Made by a program: the position numbers and the translations under genes
The notes under the pieces: model-generated
The model's input: only the letters and a program-made list of their open reading frames with translations
Told to the model about the DNA's origin: nothing
Database searches by the model: none
Shown: one piece after another, positions 24,380 to 33,489 of the stretch
How positions within the stretch are numbered: the first letter of the stretch is position 1
Layout of the letters: the number at the start of each line of letters is the position of its first letter
NCBI GenBank assembly: GCA_015272215.1
Contig: JACYMD010000086.1
Coordinates: forward strand, 1 to 64,000
Source of the DNA: Rivularia sp. T60_A2020_040
GTDB taxonomy: Bacteria; Cyanobacteriota; Cyanobacteriia; Cyanobacteriales; Nostocaceae
DNA length: 64,000 bases
Direction: 5' to 3'

Positions 24380-26968
24380 TTAATCGAGGGATTTCAAACC
24401 GATAGCGATTTTACTATGTTGTTCAATTTGTGCCATAACTTGTTTGGCTCGCGTTATTACCTTTGCTGGTAAACCAGCTAATCTTCCCGCTTCAATACCG
24501 TAGGATTTATCAGCACCACCCGGTTGAACTTGATGTAAAAAGATAATTTGGTCTGGCATTTCTTTCACCGTGACTTGATAATTAGCAACGTTATTTAACA
24601 GCGATGATAATTCATTTAATTCGTGATAATGGGTAGCAAAAATTGTTCTCGCTAAAAGTTCCGTGGCAATATATTCTCCCACAGCCCATGCAATAGATAA
24701 ACCGTCAAAAGTTGCCGTACCTCGACCAATTTCATCTAATAATACTAAAGACCTTGAAGTTGCATGATTGAGAATATTCGCCGTCTCATTCATTTCCACC
24801 ATAAAAGTCGATTGTCCAGTAGCTAAATCATCCACAGCACCTACACGGGTAAAAACGCGATCGCAAATACCTAAAGTCGCGGAAGTTGCAGGAACAAAGC
24901 TACCAATTTGCGCCATTAACTGAATTAATCCCACCTGACGTAAATAACAACTTTTACCGCTAGCGTTTGGACCAGTAAGGATAATTAAATCAGGAGAAGA
25001 ATTTGTGTCTTGGTTCTCTTCCCTACCTAAAAAAGTGGAATTCGGTACAAAAAAACCACTTGGTAAAGACTGTTCCACCACTGGATGTCGTCCATCGATA
25101 ACTGATATTTTTCGTCCTTCCAGTATTTGGGGACGACAGTAACCTTGAAACACCGCTAATTCAGCTAAACCGCATAATACATCTGCTGCGGCTACAGCAC
25201 GGGAAATATTGCGAATCACTTCGGCTTGAGAGCCAACTTCTTCCCGTAACGCTACTAAAATGTCATATTCCAACTGATTTAAATCATCTCTAGCGGTGAG
25301 AATTCTGGCTTCCCTTTCCTTCAATTCCGGAGTAATATAACGTTCTTCATTAGTTAAAGTCTGCTTGCGAATATAATTATCGGGGACTTGTTCAGCTTGA
25401 GCGCGAGAAACACTCAGATAGTAACCAAATGTCTTGTTAAAACCTACCTTTAATTTGGGAATTCCGGTTCTTTCCCTTTCATCAATTTCTAAATTAGCAA
25501 TCCATTTTTGGTCTTCTTCTACTAAACTACGTCTTTCATCAAGTAGAGGATTTACCCCCGGACGAATTAAACCACCTTCCTTTATTTGTATCGGTGGAGA
25601 TTCGACAATATGAGCCTGTATCTTGGCTGCTAATTCTTCCATATTTGGAGGAACTTTTTGTAAAGCTTTCAAAAAAGGAGAACGAGCATCCTCAACCAAA
25701 TAACCTAACTGCGGTAACTTTGATAAAGAATCCGCCAAAGCAGATAAATCTCTAGCATTAGCAGTTCCAGAACCAGCACGTCCGCTCAACCTTTCCAAAT
25801 CGTAAATTTGTCGTAACAACCCCCGCAAATCTTGACGTAAAGTAGTATTTTCGATCAACTCTTGTATAGTATCTTGTCTAGAATTAATTCCTTTAATATC
25901 CAATAACGGTTGTAACAACCATCGTCGTAAAGCACGTCCACCCATTGCTGTAGTCGTCCGATTCATTGCCCATAACAACGAACCGTGATAAGTTCCATCG
26001 CGAATAGTCTGAGTAATTTCTAGGTTGCGTCTAGTTTGATAATCTACAACTAAAAAATCATTAAAAGTATAAGTCCGTAGAGGTTGTAAAGGTACTTGAT
26101 TTTCCTTTTGTGTTTCCTCTAGATATTCCAACAAACCACCAGCAGCCCGCACAGCTAAAGGCAGATGGTCACAACCAAGTCCTTCCAAAGAACGCAGTTT
26201 GAACTTTTCTAATAACCGGCTTCTCGCTTCCGCTTGAGAAAACGGAACTTGCGATCGCAATGCATAACAAAATGTTGTTGGTAAGCATTCGGGTAAACTA
26301 TGAGATTTTTCACCAGGTTTTAATAAAGCACCCAAATCAGGAGCATTAATGGGAAATAAGACTTCACTCGGCTGTAACCGCATCAACTCTTGAGTAAGAT
26401 GCTCCAAATCATTTGTTTGAGTAGTGAGAAATTCTCCTGTAGAGATATCAGCATAAGCCAAACCCCAATTATCCCCCGCAATTACCACAGCGGCTAGATA
26501 ATTATTACGATTAGCTTTGAGCATTCCATCTTCAAGGAGAGTACCGGGAGTGAGAATTCGGGTAATTTCTCTTTTCACCAATCGACCAGCAGTAACTTGG
26601 GAAGCATCTTCCACCTGGTCGCAAATTACCACAGCATAACCCTTTTCTACTAACCCAGTCGCATGACGTTCCCAAGAATGATGAGGAACACCACTCATCG
26701 CCACTCTTCCCACATCAGCACCAGCTTGTTTACTGGTTAGGACAAGTTCTAATTCAGTGGCTAAAGTGACAGCATCTGCAAAATAACATTCAAAAAAATC
26801 GCCTACTCGATAAAACAGCACCGCATGAGGATGTTTTTCCTTAGTTTCAATATAGTGCTGGTACATTTGACTCAGCTTACTAATATCCACCGTGCGATGG
26901 TCGGTGATAGTTGAATTCTGGTTTTTAGATGCAGTCATGGATGAAGGATGCAGATTGCAAGCTGACAA
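24380..26968 (-). CDS. mutS: DNA mismatch repair protein MutS
   Basis: 862 residues, normal MutS1 length. The mismatch-binding region begins with [21 protein letters not shown], where the conserved F-Y-E motif reads FFECYF. The clamp and lever domains are in the middle. The ATPase has Walker [14 protein letters not shown], Walker [17 protein letters not shown] and the ATHYHEL switch. The product recognises mispaired bases and recruits MutL. The start may be 10 codons further on (MTASKNQN). Not in an operon. Confidence 0.97.
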   Translation of the reverse strand: MSACNLHPSSMTASKNQNSTITDHRTVDISKLSQMYQHYIETKEKHPHAVLFYRVGDFFECYFADAVTLATELELVLTSKQAGADVGRVAMSGVPHHSWERHATGLVEKGYAVVICDQVEDASQVTAGRLVKREITRILTPGTLLEDGMLKANRNNYLAAVVIAGDNWGLAYADISTGEFLTTQTNDLEHLTQELMRLQPSEVLFPINAPDLGALLKPGEKSHSLPECLPTTFCYALRSQVPFSQAEARSRLLEKFKLRSLEGLGCDHLPLAVRAAGGLLEYLEETQKENQVPLQPLRTYTFNDFLVVDYQTRRNLEITQTIRDGTYHGSLLWAMNRTTTAMGGRALRRWLLQPLLDIKGINSRQDTIQELIENTTLRQDLRGLLRQIYDLERLSGRAGSGTANARDLSALADSLSKLPQLGYLVEDARSPFLKALQKVPPNMEELAAKIQAHIVESPPIQIKEGGLIRPGVNPLLDERRSLVEEDQKWIANLEIDERERTGIPKLKVGFNKTFGYYLSVSRAQAEQVPDNYIRKQTLTNEERYITPELKEREARILTARDDLNQLEYDILVALREEVGSQAEVIRNISRAVAAADVLCGLAELAVFQGYCRPQILEGRKISVIDGRHPVVEQSLPSGFFVPNSTFLGREENQDTNSSPDLIILTGPNASGKSCYLRQVGLIQLMAQIGSFVPATSATLGICDRVFTRVGAVDDLATGQSTFMVEMNETANILNHATSRSLVLLDEIGRGTATFDGLSIAWAVGEYIATELLARTIFATHYHELNELSSLLNNVANYQVTVKEMPDQIIFLHQVQPGGADKSYGIEAGRLAGLPAKVITRAKQVMAQIEQHSKIAIGLKSLD

Positions 26969-27230
26969 TATATGATCATAACCCGATATCGAGATGATCT
27001 GGAACTAGCTCAAGGTTTATTTATTTTTCTTTCTTTAATTAATGGTGGATAACAACCCACTATTTGCTGCAATTTTTACCAACCCGAATTATATAACACC
27101 GGATTTTTCTCAATATAAATACGGTTTTTAGAGTTTTATTGCCATATAAATTACTTTGACCACTGAAGAAATTGTCTTCGTATTTTTCTTGATGTTGATA
27201 GGCGTTCACCCTCCGGGGTGCGGTTTAGTT

Positions 27231-27400
27231 TGTAGGTTGGGTTAGACACCAAAATCAATATTGTTTGTAACGAGTATCTTTGTTAATGGTTTCGTAACCC
27301 AACATCAAAGTTGTGGATATAAGAACAGATGTTGGGTTACGACGCTATATAGATTTTTAACTAAAACCCCAAATAATGAAAGCGTCTAACCCAACCTACA
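27231..27400. mobile_element. MITE with 17-base terminal inverted repeats, copy 1
   Basis: Ends are TGTAGGTTGGGTTAGAC (27231-27247) and its exact complement GTCTAACCCAACCTACA (27384-27400). An inner inverted pair, CGTAACCCAACATC (27293-27306) and GATGTTGGGTTACG (27328-27341), is also perfect. The element is 170 bases long, has no coding capacity and can fold into two stacked hairpins. Confidence 0.85.
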
Positions 27401-27886
27401 ATCTATTCAAGGGTTTAAATACGGCTTTAAATATTTAATTTTAGTATCAATTATTTTTTTGCTTAACAAAACTCAATATTTTAAAATTTAATTCATGAGT
27501 TTGACTCTATATATTGTGATAAAAAATTACAAAAATTTTCTAAATTGAGAATAATATCATTAATAATGCAAGTTATGTCATTTAATTAACGGAATTACGT
27601 TGTTTGATTGACTGTATAAAAATGTTGTCAAAATTTTTATTTTTTTTTTGATATAATCTGTTGGGACGTGTATATGCTGTTTTTTAGTAAAGATTTATTT
27701 TTGTAGGTTGGGTTAGACACCAAAATCAAACTTGATTATTACGAGAAATTTTACTATGGTGTCGTAACCCAACATCAGGATCTTAGATAAATAAAAATAT
27801 CCTTCTTCAGATGTAAGGTAGAAAAGATGTTGGGTTACGACGCAATATACATTCGGTAATTCAACCTTAAATTATAAAGGGAATGA

Positions 27887-28235
27887 TAAAGGCTTTTAAG
27901 CCTCAGTCATCTATGATACAATTTTAATAACAGGAACGGTAATCAACCTGTATAAAAACCCAACTGCTTAGCGGCAATCTGTACCTTGACAACTAAATCT
28001 ATAGGGTTCTACTTCGTAGTTCTAGTATCACCTGGAAGTAGGTAAAAGATTTACAGGTACTAGGCGACACAGAATTTAAACAAAGCAAATTTTGGAGTAA
28101 TCCAATTACGGTAGGGCATACCGAAAGTTAACGCTTGGTCTGTGAACCACCTCTGGGCTCGATACCGCAAGGGGTTTAGTCTAAGTGGACTCGTTGAACC
28201 AAGAATCTCCGTGGCTGAAGCCCGGAGAGTGTCAA
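27887..28235 (+). mobile_element. tnpB-less IS605/IS1341-type element
   Basis: The left end carries a small hairpin AGGCTT-TT-AAGCCT (27890-27903). The right end reads GTGGACTCGTTGAACCAAG followed by a hairpin CTCCG-T-GGCT-GA-AGCC-CGGAG and AGTGTCAA, which is the usual terminus of IS605-family tnpB elements. The body has no transposase or TnpB frame and no trace of the TnpB zinc finger. It is thus a non-autonomous derivative. The precise insertion into the MITE without target duplication (ends uncertain by two A residues) fits IS605 'peel and paste' transposition. Confidence 0.7.
28085..28235 (+). ncRNA. Omega-RNA (reRNA)-like right-end transcript, no tnpB
   Basis: The last ~150 bases of the IS605-type element include GGTCTGTGAACCACC, GGGCATACCGAAAGTTAACG, AAGTGGACTCGTTGAACC and the terminal hairpin. 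These segments resemble the conserved right-end region which, in full elements, gives the guide RNA of TnpB. If transcribed, the guide would be the sequence just beyond 28235, here the MITE end and the region toward the restriction gene. Expression and function are inferred; TnpB would have to come from elsewhere. Confidence 0.5.
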
Positions 28236-28306
28236 AAAAGCGTCTAACCCAACCTACACCTAGGAACTTGGTTTTCTTGGCTGTAACGAAGATTCATTCA
28301 AAATTA

Positions 28307-29155
28307 TTATTCAAATCCAAAAGCTAAAGTATCAAGCATATGTTTACTTTTTTCGGTTCCAACTTCCAAATAAATTTCTAATAACTCTTTATAAGCAGCT
28401 TCTCCTCCAACAATATTCCAAAACTCCGAACCAATAACTACAGCATCATCAAAAGGCATATAATTTTTTGCATATGACCATTTATAATCACTTTTTTTTC
28501 GTCCATAGGGATTATAAGGCATAGCATAATAAGCTTTAACTTGAGGACGAGATTTACCACGTAGTAGATGAAATCTCAGCAAACGTTGTGTAACTTCTAA
28601 GCATTGTCCTTTATTGGGTTTTGGTGCTTTAATTTCAAAGAAGTATTCTGTTCCATCTTTTGCCAGAATATACAAGTCTGTACGAACGCTTTTTGTTTGT
28701 AAATCATCAGAACATCTAGCTTGGAGTACTGCTGCGATCATTTCTTCTAAGGAAGGTCTAGTTTGTCCTGTTTTAATTGATGATTCATAATTTTCTTTTT
28801 GACGTTCAATTTCTGCAAATGCTCTAAGACTTACATCTGCTTTAATGTCGTAACCTCTAAGGGCTTTTTGATGATATTGTAACGCAATTAAACGAGCGCA
28901 TTCTTCAATGGAATTTCCTAACCTTGTACTCAAACCGCGTTCAAATTGATTGATGCGTATTAATGCTGGAGGAATTAATGCTGCTTGAAATGGTTTTAGC
29001 TCTCCATTAGATGAAAATCTGGATAAATATTCTTCTGCATTATCAGGTTTTAAGATTTCACGTCCTTTATATTCATCAATAAGTCCTTGAATAAACCCTT
29101 CTAAATAACCTTTTATTTTAATTCGAGTATTAGAATTAATCGCAGTCAGCCGCAT
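28307..29155 (-). CDS. Type II restriction endonuclease, TdeIII-like
   Basis: 282 residues. A PD-(D/E)-x-K-like core is visible: Asp in RTDLYILAKDG, then EYFFEIKAPKPNKGQ, with Glu-Ile-Lys as the catalytic end. ERGLSTRLGNSIEECARLIA earlier in the protein recalls the TdeIII restriction enzyme family. The gene starts right at the end of the methyltransferase gene: GTG 29164 would overlap its stop codon, while ATG 29155 leaves five bases. The pair forms a restriction-modification operon. If the TdeIII assignment holds, the target may be GGNCC, but that is inference. Confidence 0.65.
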   Translation of the reverse strand: MRLTAINSNTRIKIKGYLEGFIQGLIDEYKGREILKPDNAEEYLSRFSSNGELKPFQAALIPPALIRINQFERGLSTRLGNSIEECARLIALQYHQKALRGYDIKADVSLRAFAEIERQKENYESSIKTGQTRPSLEEMIAAVLQARCSDDLQTKSVRTDLYILAKDGTEYFFEIKAPKPNKGQCLEVTQRLLRFHLLRGKSRPQVKAYYAMPYNPYGRKKSDYKWSYAKNYMPFDDAVVIGSEFWNIVGGEAAYKELLEIYLEVGTEKSKHMLDTLAFGFE

Positions 29156-29160
29156 AAAAA

Positions 29161-30546
29161 TCACAAAATTAATTTTAACAATGCTTTTGCTAAATTATAA
29201 ACAACCGGAATTGAAACCGCATTCCCAAATTGATGTTTTGCTGTTGTTTCACTATCAGCTATCTGAAAAGATTCAGGAAATCCTTGCAATTTTGCATAAT
29301 CTTGGGCTGTTAAAGGTTTAAATTTCTTTTGTTTATAAATGTTTTGAATAAATGAATGTTTATATAATTCTGGTTCTTGACATTCTAAAGATACTGTGGC
29401 TACAAAATCTCTAGTTCCTGTAGCTGTTAAGGTTGCTATTGCATCAGCATGAGGTAAAAATATTTTAGATACTCCGTCAATTCCGGAAGAAATCTTAGAG
29501 TTAACGAATTCATATCCTTTATCTTCAACTAAGCGAAGAATATCTTTTTGAATCAAACTATCAAGTTCTTTTTGACTAAGATTGGGGATTAATTTATCTA
29601 ACACCTGAAAGCTTAAAGGATTACCATCTTTGAGTCCATAGATTTTTTTTCTTCGATTTTTCAAAATAGTTTGACAAATTAGTTTTTCTCTCACACTTGT
29701 CTCAATTAAATCCCAAGAGTGAACTGTAGTATGTCCATCTCTAATATCAGCGAAAGTAAAAAAATCATTTAGTTCGTCTATTCTTTGAAATCTACCTCTG
29801 GAAGCTGGTATTTTACCATTTTTATATAAAATATTTGGAGTAAATTTTTTCTTGATAAAATCACTCTTTTCAATGCCGGAAATTACATCATAAAGTTTAA
29901 TTTTCTGATTTAAAGGTTTAGGAAAGCTAAAACTCCAACAGTTTTCTAAATCATTTCTAATTCCAACAATAAAAATTCTATCTCTATCTTGAGGTAAACC
30001 AAAATCATAGGAATTTAATACTTGATATTTGACTACATAACCTAATGTTGTCAAATTGTTAATTATATAATTCAGACTGTTTTTATTTCTTGGTTCCATT
30101 AAGCCTTTGACATTTTCAAAAATAAAAGCTTTAGGTTGATTAAATTCTACTACTCGAAAAACATCTAACCATAACTTACCTCTGGGGTCATTTAAACCTT
30201 TTAATTTCCCTGCAATTGACCAAGGTTGACAAGGAACTCCTCCTGTAATTACATCTATATCAAAATCAAAAGGTAATTTATTTATATTATTAATATCTCC
30301 TAAAAAAAGTTCATTGGAATTATGCTCAGAAATAAAATTTTTCTGATAAGTTTTAATTGCTTCCTTATCTATTTCTGAATAACCCAAACAAATTCCTCCC
30401 AATTCTGAAAGAGGAATTCTAAATCCACCAATACCAGCAAATAAATCGATAAATGTAAATTTATTTTTAATCGTTACTAGATTTGGTTTAATTGGTTGAA
30501 AAAACTCAAATAAATCTAACTGTTGAGCATTATCGCTTAATTGCAT
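29161..30546 (-). CDS. DNA cytosine C5-methyltransferase
   Basis: 461 residues. Motif I FIDLFAGIGGFRIPL (about residues 32-46) binds SAM. Motif IV GGVPCQPWS carries the catalytic cysteine, motif VI FENVKGL and motif VIII QDRDRIFIVG follow, and motif X is QFGNAVSIPVVYNLAKALL at the end. The target recognition region lies between about residues 220 and 380. It protects host DNA from the endonuclease encoded directly downstream. All catalytic motifs are intact. Confidence 0.95.
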   Translation of the reverse strand: MQLSDNAQQLDLFEFFQPIKPNLVTIKNKFTFIDLFAGIGGFRIPLSELGGICLGYSEIDKEAIKTYQKNFISEHNSNELFLGDINNINKLPFDFDIDVITGGVPCQPWSIAGKLKGLNDPRGKLWLDVFRVVEFNQPKAFIFENVKGLMEPRNKNSLNYIINNLTTLGYVVKYQVLNSYDFGLPQDRDRIFIVGIRNDLENCWSFSFPKPLNQKIKLYDVISGIEKSDFIKKKFTPNILYKNGKIPASRGRFQRIDELNDFFTFADIRDGHTTVHSWDLIETSVREKLICQTILKNRRKKIYGLKDGNPLSFQVLDKLIPNLSQKELDSLIQKDILRLVEDKGYEFVNSKISSGIDGVSKIFLPHADAIATLTATGTRDFVATVSLECQEPELYKHSFIQNIYKQKKFKPLTAQDYAKLQGFPESFQIADSETTAKHQFGNAVSIPVVYNLAKALLKLIL

Positions 30547-30679
30547 TTGTACGTAAATAAATCAATTAAATCGGTTTCCACTAATAATTAATCTTGTTGA
30601 TGTTTACATTATCTGAAAAATTTCAGGATTCTTCCGCTAATAATTAATTCATCCAAACATTAATACTTTTACCAGTATT

Positions 30680-31141
30680 TTATTGTGGATTACAGCGAAT
30701 CTCAACCATAAACCCATCTGGATCGTAAAAATAAACTCCTCTCCCCGTGGGACGAGTAACGGGTTCTTGAGCAATTTTTATTTGATGCTGTCTGAGTACT
30801 TCAACTGCATGATTAAACAATTCGGGAGCAATATCAAATGCTAAATGATTAGCTCGTGTAAAACCACGTTCGGGATTTGGATCTGGTGGTGATAAATCCG
30901 GTTCCCAAAATAAATCTAATATCGTACCGTCGGGAGTCTTAAAATTCGCGACTTTTCCCGCTGCGACTAAGTTAACCAAAGTCGCTGGTACATCATCACC
31001 CGTAAGTTCGTGCAAACCCAGAATATTGCCATAAAAATGTCGAGAAGCCTGCATATCTTGGACATTCAAAGCAATGTGATGCACTCTCCGTAAACTTCCT
31101 GGAGATATGGCGCTATTTAAAGATTGAGGACTAGATAGCAT
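30680..31141 (-). CDS. VOC-family (glyoxalase-like) protein
   Basis: 153 residues containing two beta-alpha-beta-beta-beta units. VHHIALNVQDMQASRHFYGNI opens the first, with a metal-ligand His. NHLAFDIAPELF opens the second, and GVYFYDPDGFMVEIRCNP ends with the usual Glu ligand. The family includes lactoylglutathione lyases and ring-cleaving dioxygenases; the substrate cannot be told here. It stands alone on the minus strand, with the restriction genes downstream. Confidence 0.88.
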   Translation of the reverse strand: MLSSPQSLNSAISPGSLRRVHHIALNVQDMQASRHFYGNILGLHELTGDDVPATLVNLVAAGKVANFKTPDGTILDLFWEPDLSPPDPNPERGFTRANHLAFDIAPELFNHAVEVLRQHQIKIAQEPVTRPTGRGVYFYDPDGFMVEIRCNPQ

Positions 31142-31322
31142 AATCAGTTATCAATTACCAACTATTAATTATCAATTATTAATTATCATATATCATCGTG
31201 CAAAGCATGATTATTCATTGATCGGAGACTGATAGGGGATGAAGATGTTAAAACGGATGATAATGCTAATTAATTAGCGATTATGTTTGTTTATTATCTA
31301 TATTTTAGGAACGAGGTTTGCA

Positions 31323-32684
31323 GTGCAACAGGAATTTAGTTCGCAAATTTCACCCCCATTATTAATTGAGGGTAGCAATGATGACCTCGGTTTGGAGTCT
31401 AAGCTTCTGGAATTACCGCTTTACGAGTTTTCAGTGGAGATGAACTTTACTGGTAAAGAAGTAGCTGAAGTTTTTAGAAAATATCCTTTGTTACCGGGAG
31501 CAATTTTGTTAGACAAAGGTAAGTATGCTGGAATGATTTCCCGTAGACAGTTGCTAGAGTTTTTAATTCGTCCTTTCGGACAGGATTTATTTTTCCATCA
31601 ACCGCTGAGTATATTGTACAGCTATGGTCGCACACCGATTCTAGAATTAACCGATACTACATCGATTTTATGTGCGATGCAATTTACATTACGGCGAAAT
31701 CCAGAATTTTTATCAGAGCCTATAGTGGTGAAAACTGCATCTGGTAAGTACAGGTTGTTGGATATGCAGGAATTAAATATTGCTTCTTGGCAAATTCGCG
31801 GCATCGAAACTCAGGTAAGATACGAACGCAGTCAAGCTCAAATTATTCAAAATGATAAAATGGCTAGTTTAGGACGTTTAGTTGATGGGGTAGCTCACGA
31901 AATTTTAGATCCCGTAAATTTTATTTGGGGTAATGTAACTCACGTTTCTAATTACAGCAAAGATTTAATTAAGTTGATCAAAATTTACGATCGCAATTCA
32001 ATAGATACTCTAAAAGATGTATTGCATTTCAAGCAAGATATTGAATTTGATTTTTTAGAATCCGATTTATCACAAGCACTTACGAGTATCCGGGCTGGTG
32101 CGGAAAGATTAAAAAAACTAGTTATTGCATTACAAAATTTCTGTCATATTGATACGATTTATCCAAAACCTGTAGATTTACACGCTAATTTAGATAGTAC
32201 TATATTGTTAATTAGTAGCCGTTTAAAAGAAGAAATTAACATTGTTAAAAAGTTTGGTCATCTGCCTCCTGTTTATTGCTTTGCAGGACAGTTAAATCAA
32301 GTATTTATGAACATATTAAGTAGGTCAGTAGATATTTTACTTGATGAAGCAGTCAGACATCAATTTGAAATAGAATCATCTAAAAATACTTCGCCAAAAC
32401 CTACTATTGAAATAGTGACGCAAGTTATTTCCCAAGAATCAACCGTACTCGGAATACCTGATTCTCGCTGGGTATCAATTCGGATTGCAGATAATAGTCC
32501 GGGAATGTCTCCCGAATTGCAACAGCAAATCAAAGAATCTTTTTCTATAGAAAAAAGAGCTGATAAGGAAACAAGTTTAGCTGTAAGCTATCGCATTGTG
32601 ACTGCAAGACATGGTGGTAAATTAAATTTTTATTCTCAACCGGATAAAGGAACTGAATTTGAGATTCTTTTACCTTTGGTATGA
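31323..32684 (+). CDS. Sensor histidine kinase with a degenerate ATPase domain
   Basis: 453 residues if translation starts at GTG 31323, which has GAGG six bases upstream; TTG 31287 would add 12 residues. An N-terminal CBS-like region (residues ~35-150) is followed by DKMASLGRLVDGVAHEILDP, with the phospho-accepting His. The ATP-binding lid motifs are poor: the N box reads NILSRSVD, the G1 box DNSPGM, and the glycine-rich G2 loop is replaced by KETSLAVSYRI. Kinase activity may be weak or lost, and the protein may work as a phosphatase or scaffold. No response regulator is adjacent. Confidence 0.8.
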   Translation: MQQEFSSQISPPLLIEGSNDDLGLESKLLELPLYEFSVEMNFTGKEVAEVFRKYPLLPGAILLDKGKYAGMISRRQLLEFLIRPFGQDLFFHQPLSILYSYGRTPILELTDTTSILCAMQFTLRRNPEFLSEPIVVKTASGKYRLLDMQELNIASWQIRGIETQVRYERSQAQIIQNDKMASLGRLVDGVAHEILDPVNFIWGNVTHVSNYSKDLIKLIKIYDRNSIDTLKDVLHFKQDIEFDFLESDLSQALTSIRAGAERLKKLVIALQNFCHIDTIYPKPVDLHANLDSTILLISSRLKEEINIVKKFGHLPPVYCFAGQLNQVFMNILSRSVDILLDEAVRHQFEIESSKNTSPKPTIEIVTQVISQESTVLGIPDSRWVSIRIADNSPGMSPELQQQIKESFSIEKRADKETSLAVSYRIVTARHGGKLNFYSQPDKGTEFEILLPLV

Positions 32685-32812
32685 TAATTATAGATGATTA
32701 CCAAAATTGACAATTAAACATTTTTAATCGACATTAAATGGTTTAATTAAAAATTATTTTTTAGATTAAATATCAAATATCAAATACTAATTGGTAAATA
32801 CATTGCTAATTA

Positions 32813-33136
32813 CTAACTTTTTTCGATTTGATTAATTTCTAATTGGGATTGATTTACTACTTTCAACTGTTCCTGTTGGCTTTGAATTTCTCTATGAATT
32901 TGTTCTGGTTTAAATACTGTTCTTCGCAAATCTTTGTCAGCCACAAATAAAATCAAAAGGGTTGATGCCGAAATTGACATCCCCGTCAGCATCGCTACCA
33001 GTGATATGGTATGTTTAGGACGGAGATTAAATAGTGAAAGTCTTTCTTTACGGATTTTTCTTTTAACGCGATCGCCCAAAGTGGAGATTATTCCTCCCGT
33101 GATTAAAATCGCCAATATAATATAGACTGTAGTCAT
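32813..33136 (-). CDS. Short DUF3084-type membrane protein
   Basis: 107 residues. It matches only the N-terminal part of the cyanobacterial DUF3084 family: TM helix TVYIILAILITGGIISTLGD, the basic KARL-like segment ERLSLFNLRPKHT, a second helix (residues ~45-68), and the start of a coiled coil that ends after about 35 residues. Family members are usually several times longer. The stop codon is real, and the sequence downstream (32700-32812) shows no continuing coiled coil. It is a natural short form or a truncated gene. Confidence 0.7.
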   Translation of the reverse strand: MTTVYIILAILITGGIISTLGDRVKRKIRKERLSLFNLRPKHTISLVAMLTGMSISASTLLILFVADKDLRRTVFKPEQIHREIQSQQEQLKVVNQSQLEINQIEKS

Positions 33137-33489
33137 ATTTAACTACTAAAAGCCTTACAATTTGAGTGTACTAGTTTTAATTTATCTAAATTTTGATAAT
33201 TTGGAGTTAGCAAGCAAAAAGCACTCAGCCTCTAATAGCTACTAAAAATATAATCAAATATTTGGAATTTTATGGGATTTTTTCAGGTGTAAATCTTGTA
33301 AAAGCGGTTCTTCAGTCATTGCAAAAATTTCTTAAATGTCCTCCTGGTATTTCCTGGAGGTGCCCAGAATTATCAACGTACCGCCCTGTAAATTCCAGAA
33401 ATTTACAAACAATACAACTAAACTAGTCGGTTTAGTTTAATTGTATTATAAATAAGAAATAGTCGAAAATCAGTATTTCTGGGGATGCC
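33137..33489. other. Regulatory gap upstream of the second DevB gene
   Basis: Contains a CCTCC (33340-33344)/GGAGG (about 33356-33360) hairpin and the larger inverted repeat at 33411-33447, followed by TATTATAAAT, a plausible -10 region for the devB-type gene at 33490. No gene was seen. Confidence 0.55.
33411..33447. promoter_or_regulatory. Inverted repeat (operator candidate) before the DevB-like gene
   Basis: The inner arms ACTAAAC (33417-33423) and GTTTAGT (33430-33436) enclose six bases. The outer arms AATACAA (33411-33417) and TTGTATT (33441-33447) are also complementary. The repeat overlaps the likely -10 box (TATTATAAAT) and ends 42 bases before the start codon, the place expected of a repressor site. 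Confidence 0.5.

Larger units (their letters stand above)
27702..28258. mobile_element. MITE copy 2, interrupted by an IS605-type element
   Basis: It has the same terminal repeats (27702-27718 and 28242-28258) and the same inner pair (27763-27776 and 27826-27839) as copy 1. Copy 1 reads AATGA-AAGCGTCTAACCC near its right end; here the same point is split, with AATGA at 27882-27886 and AAGCGTCTAACCC from 28238. The ~350 bases between are the inserted element. Without them the MITE would be about 207 bases. Confidence 0.8.
26969..28306. other. 1.3-kb repeat nest between mutS and the restriction gene
   Basis: Contains no gene. It holds a short GTTCACCCTCCGGGGTG palindrome (about 27204-27220, related to 43744-43757), two MITE copies (27231-27400 and 27702-28258) and an IS605-derived element inserted in the second. 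The sequence between the MITEs (27401-27701) is AT-rich and featureless. The short open frame at 28142-28327 lies inside the IS605-type right end and is not a gene. Confidence 0.7.

Noticed and set aside
27930-28084. Group II intron or tRNA-like structure in the IS605-type element body
   Set aside because: No domain V, no reverse transcriptase and no cloverleaf were visible; the right-end features fit an IS605-type element better.
28142-28327. 61-codon frame on the plus strand
   Set aside because: It runs through the structured right end of the IS605-type element and into the restriction gene; the peptide matches no protein family.
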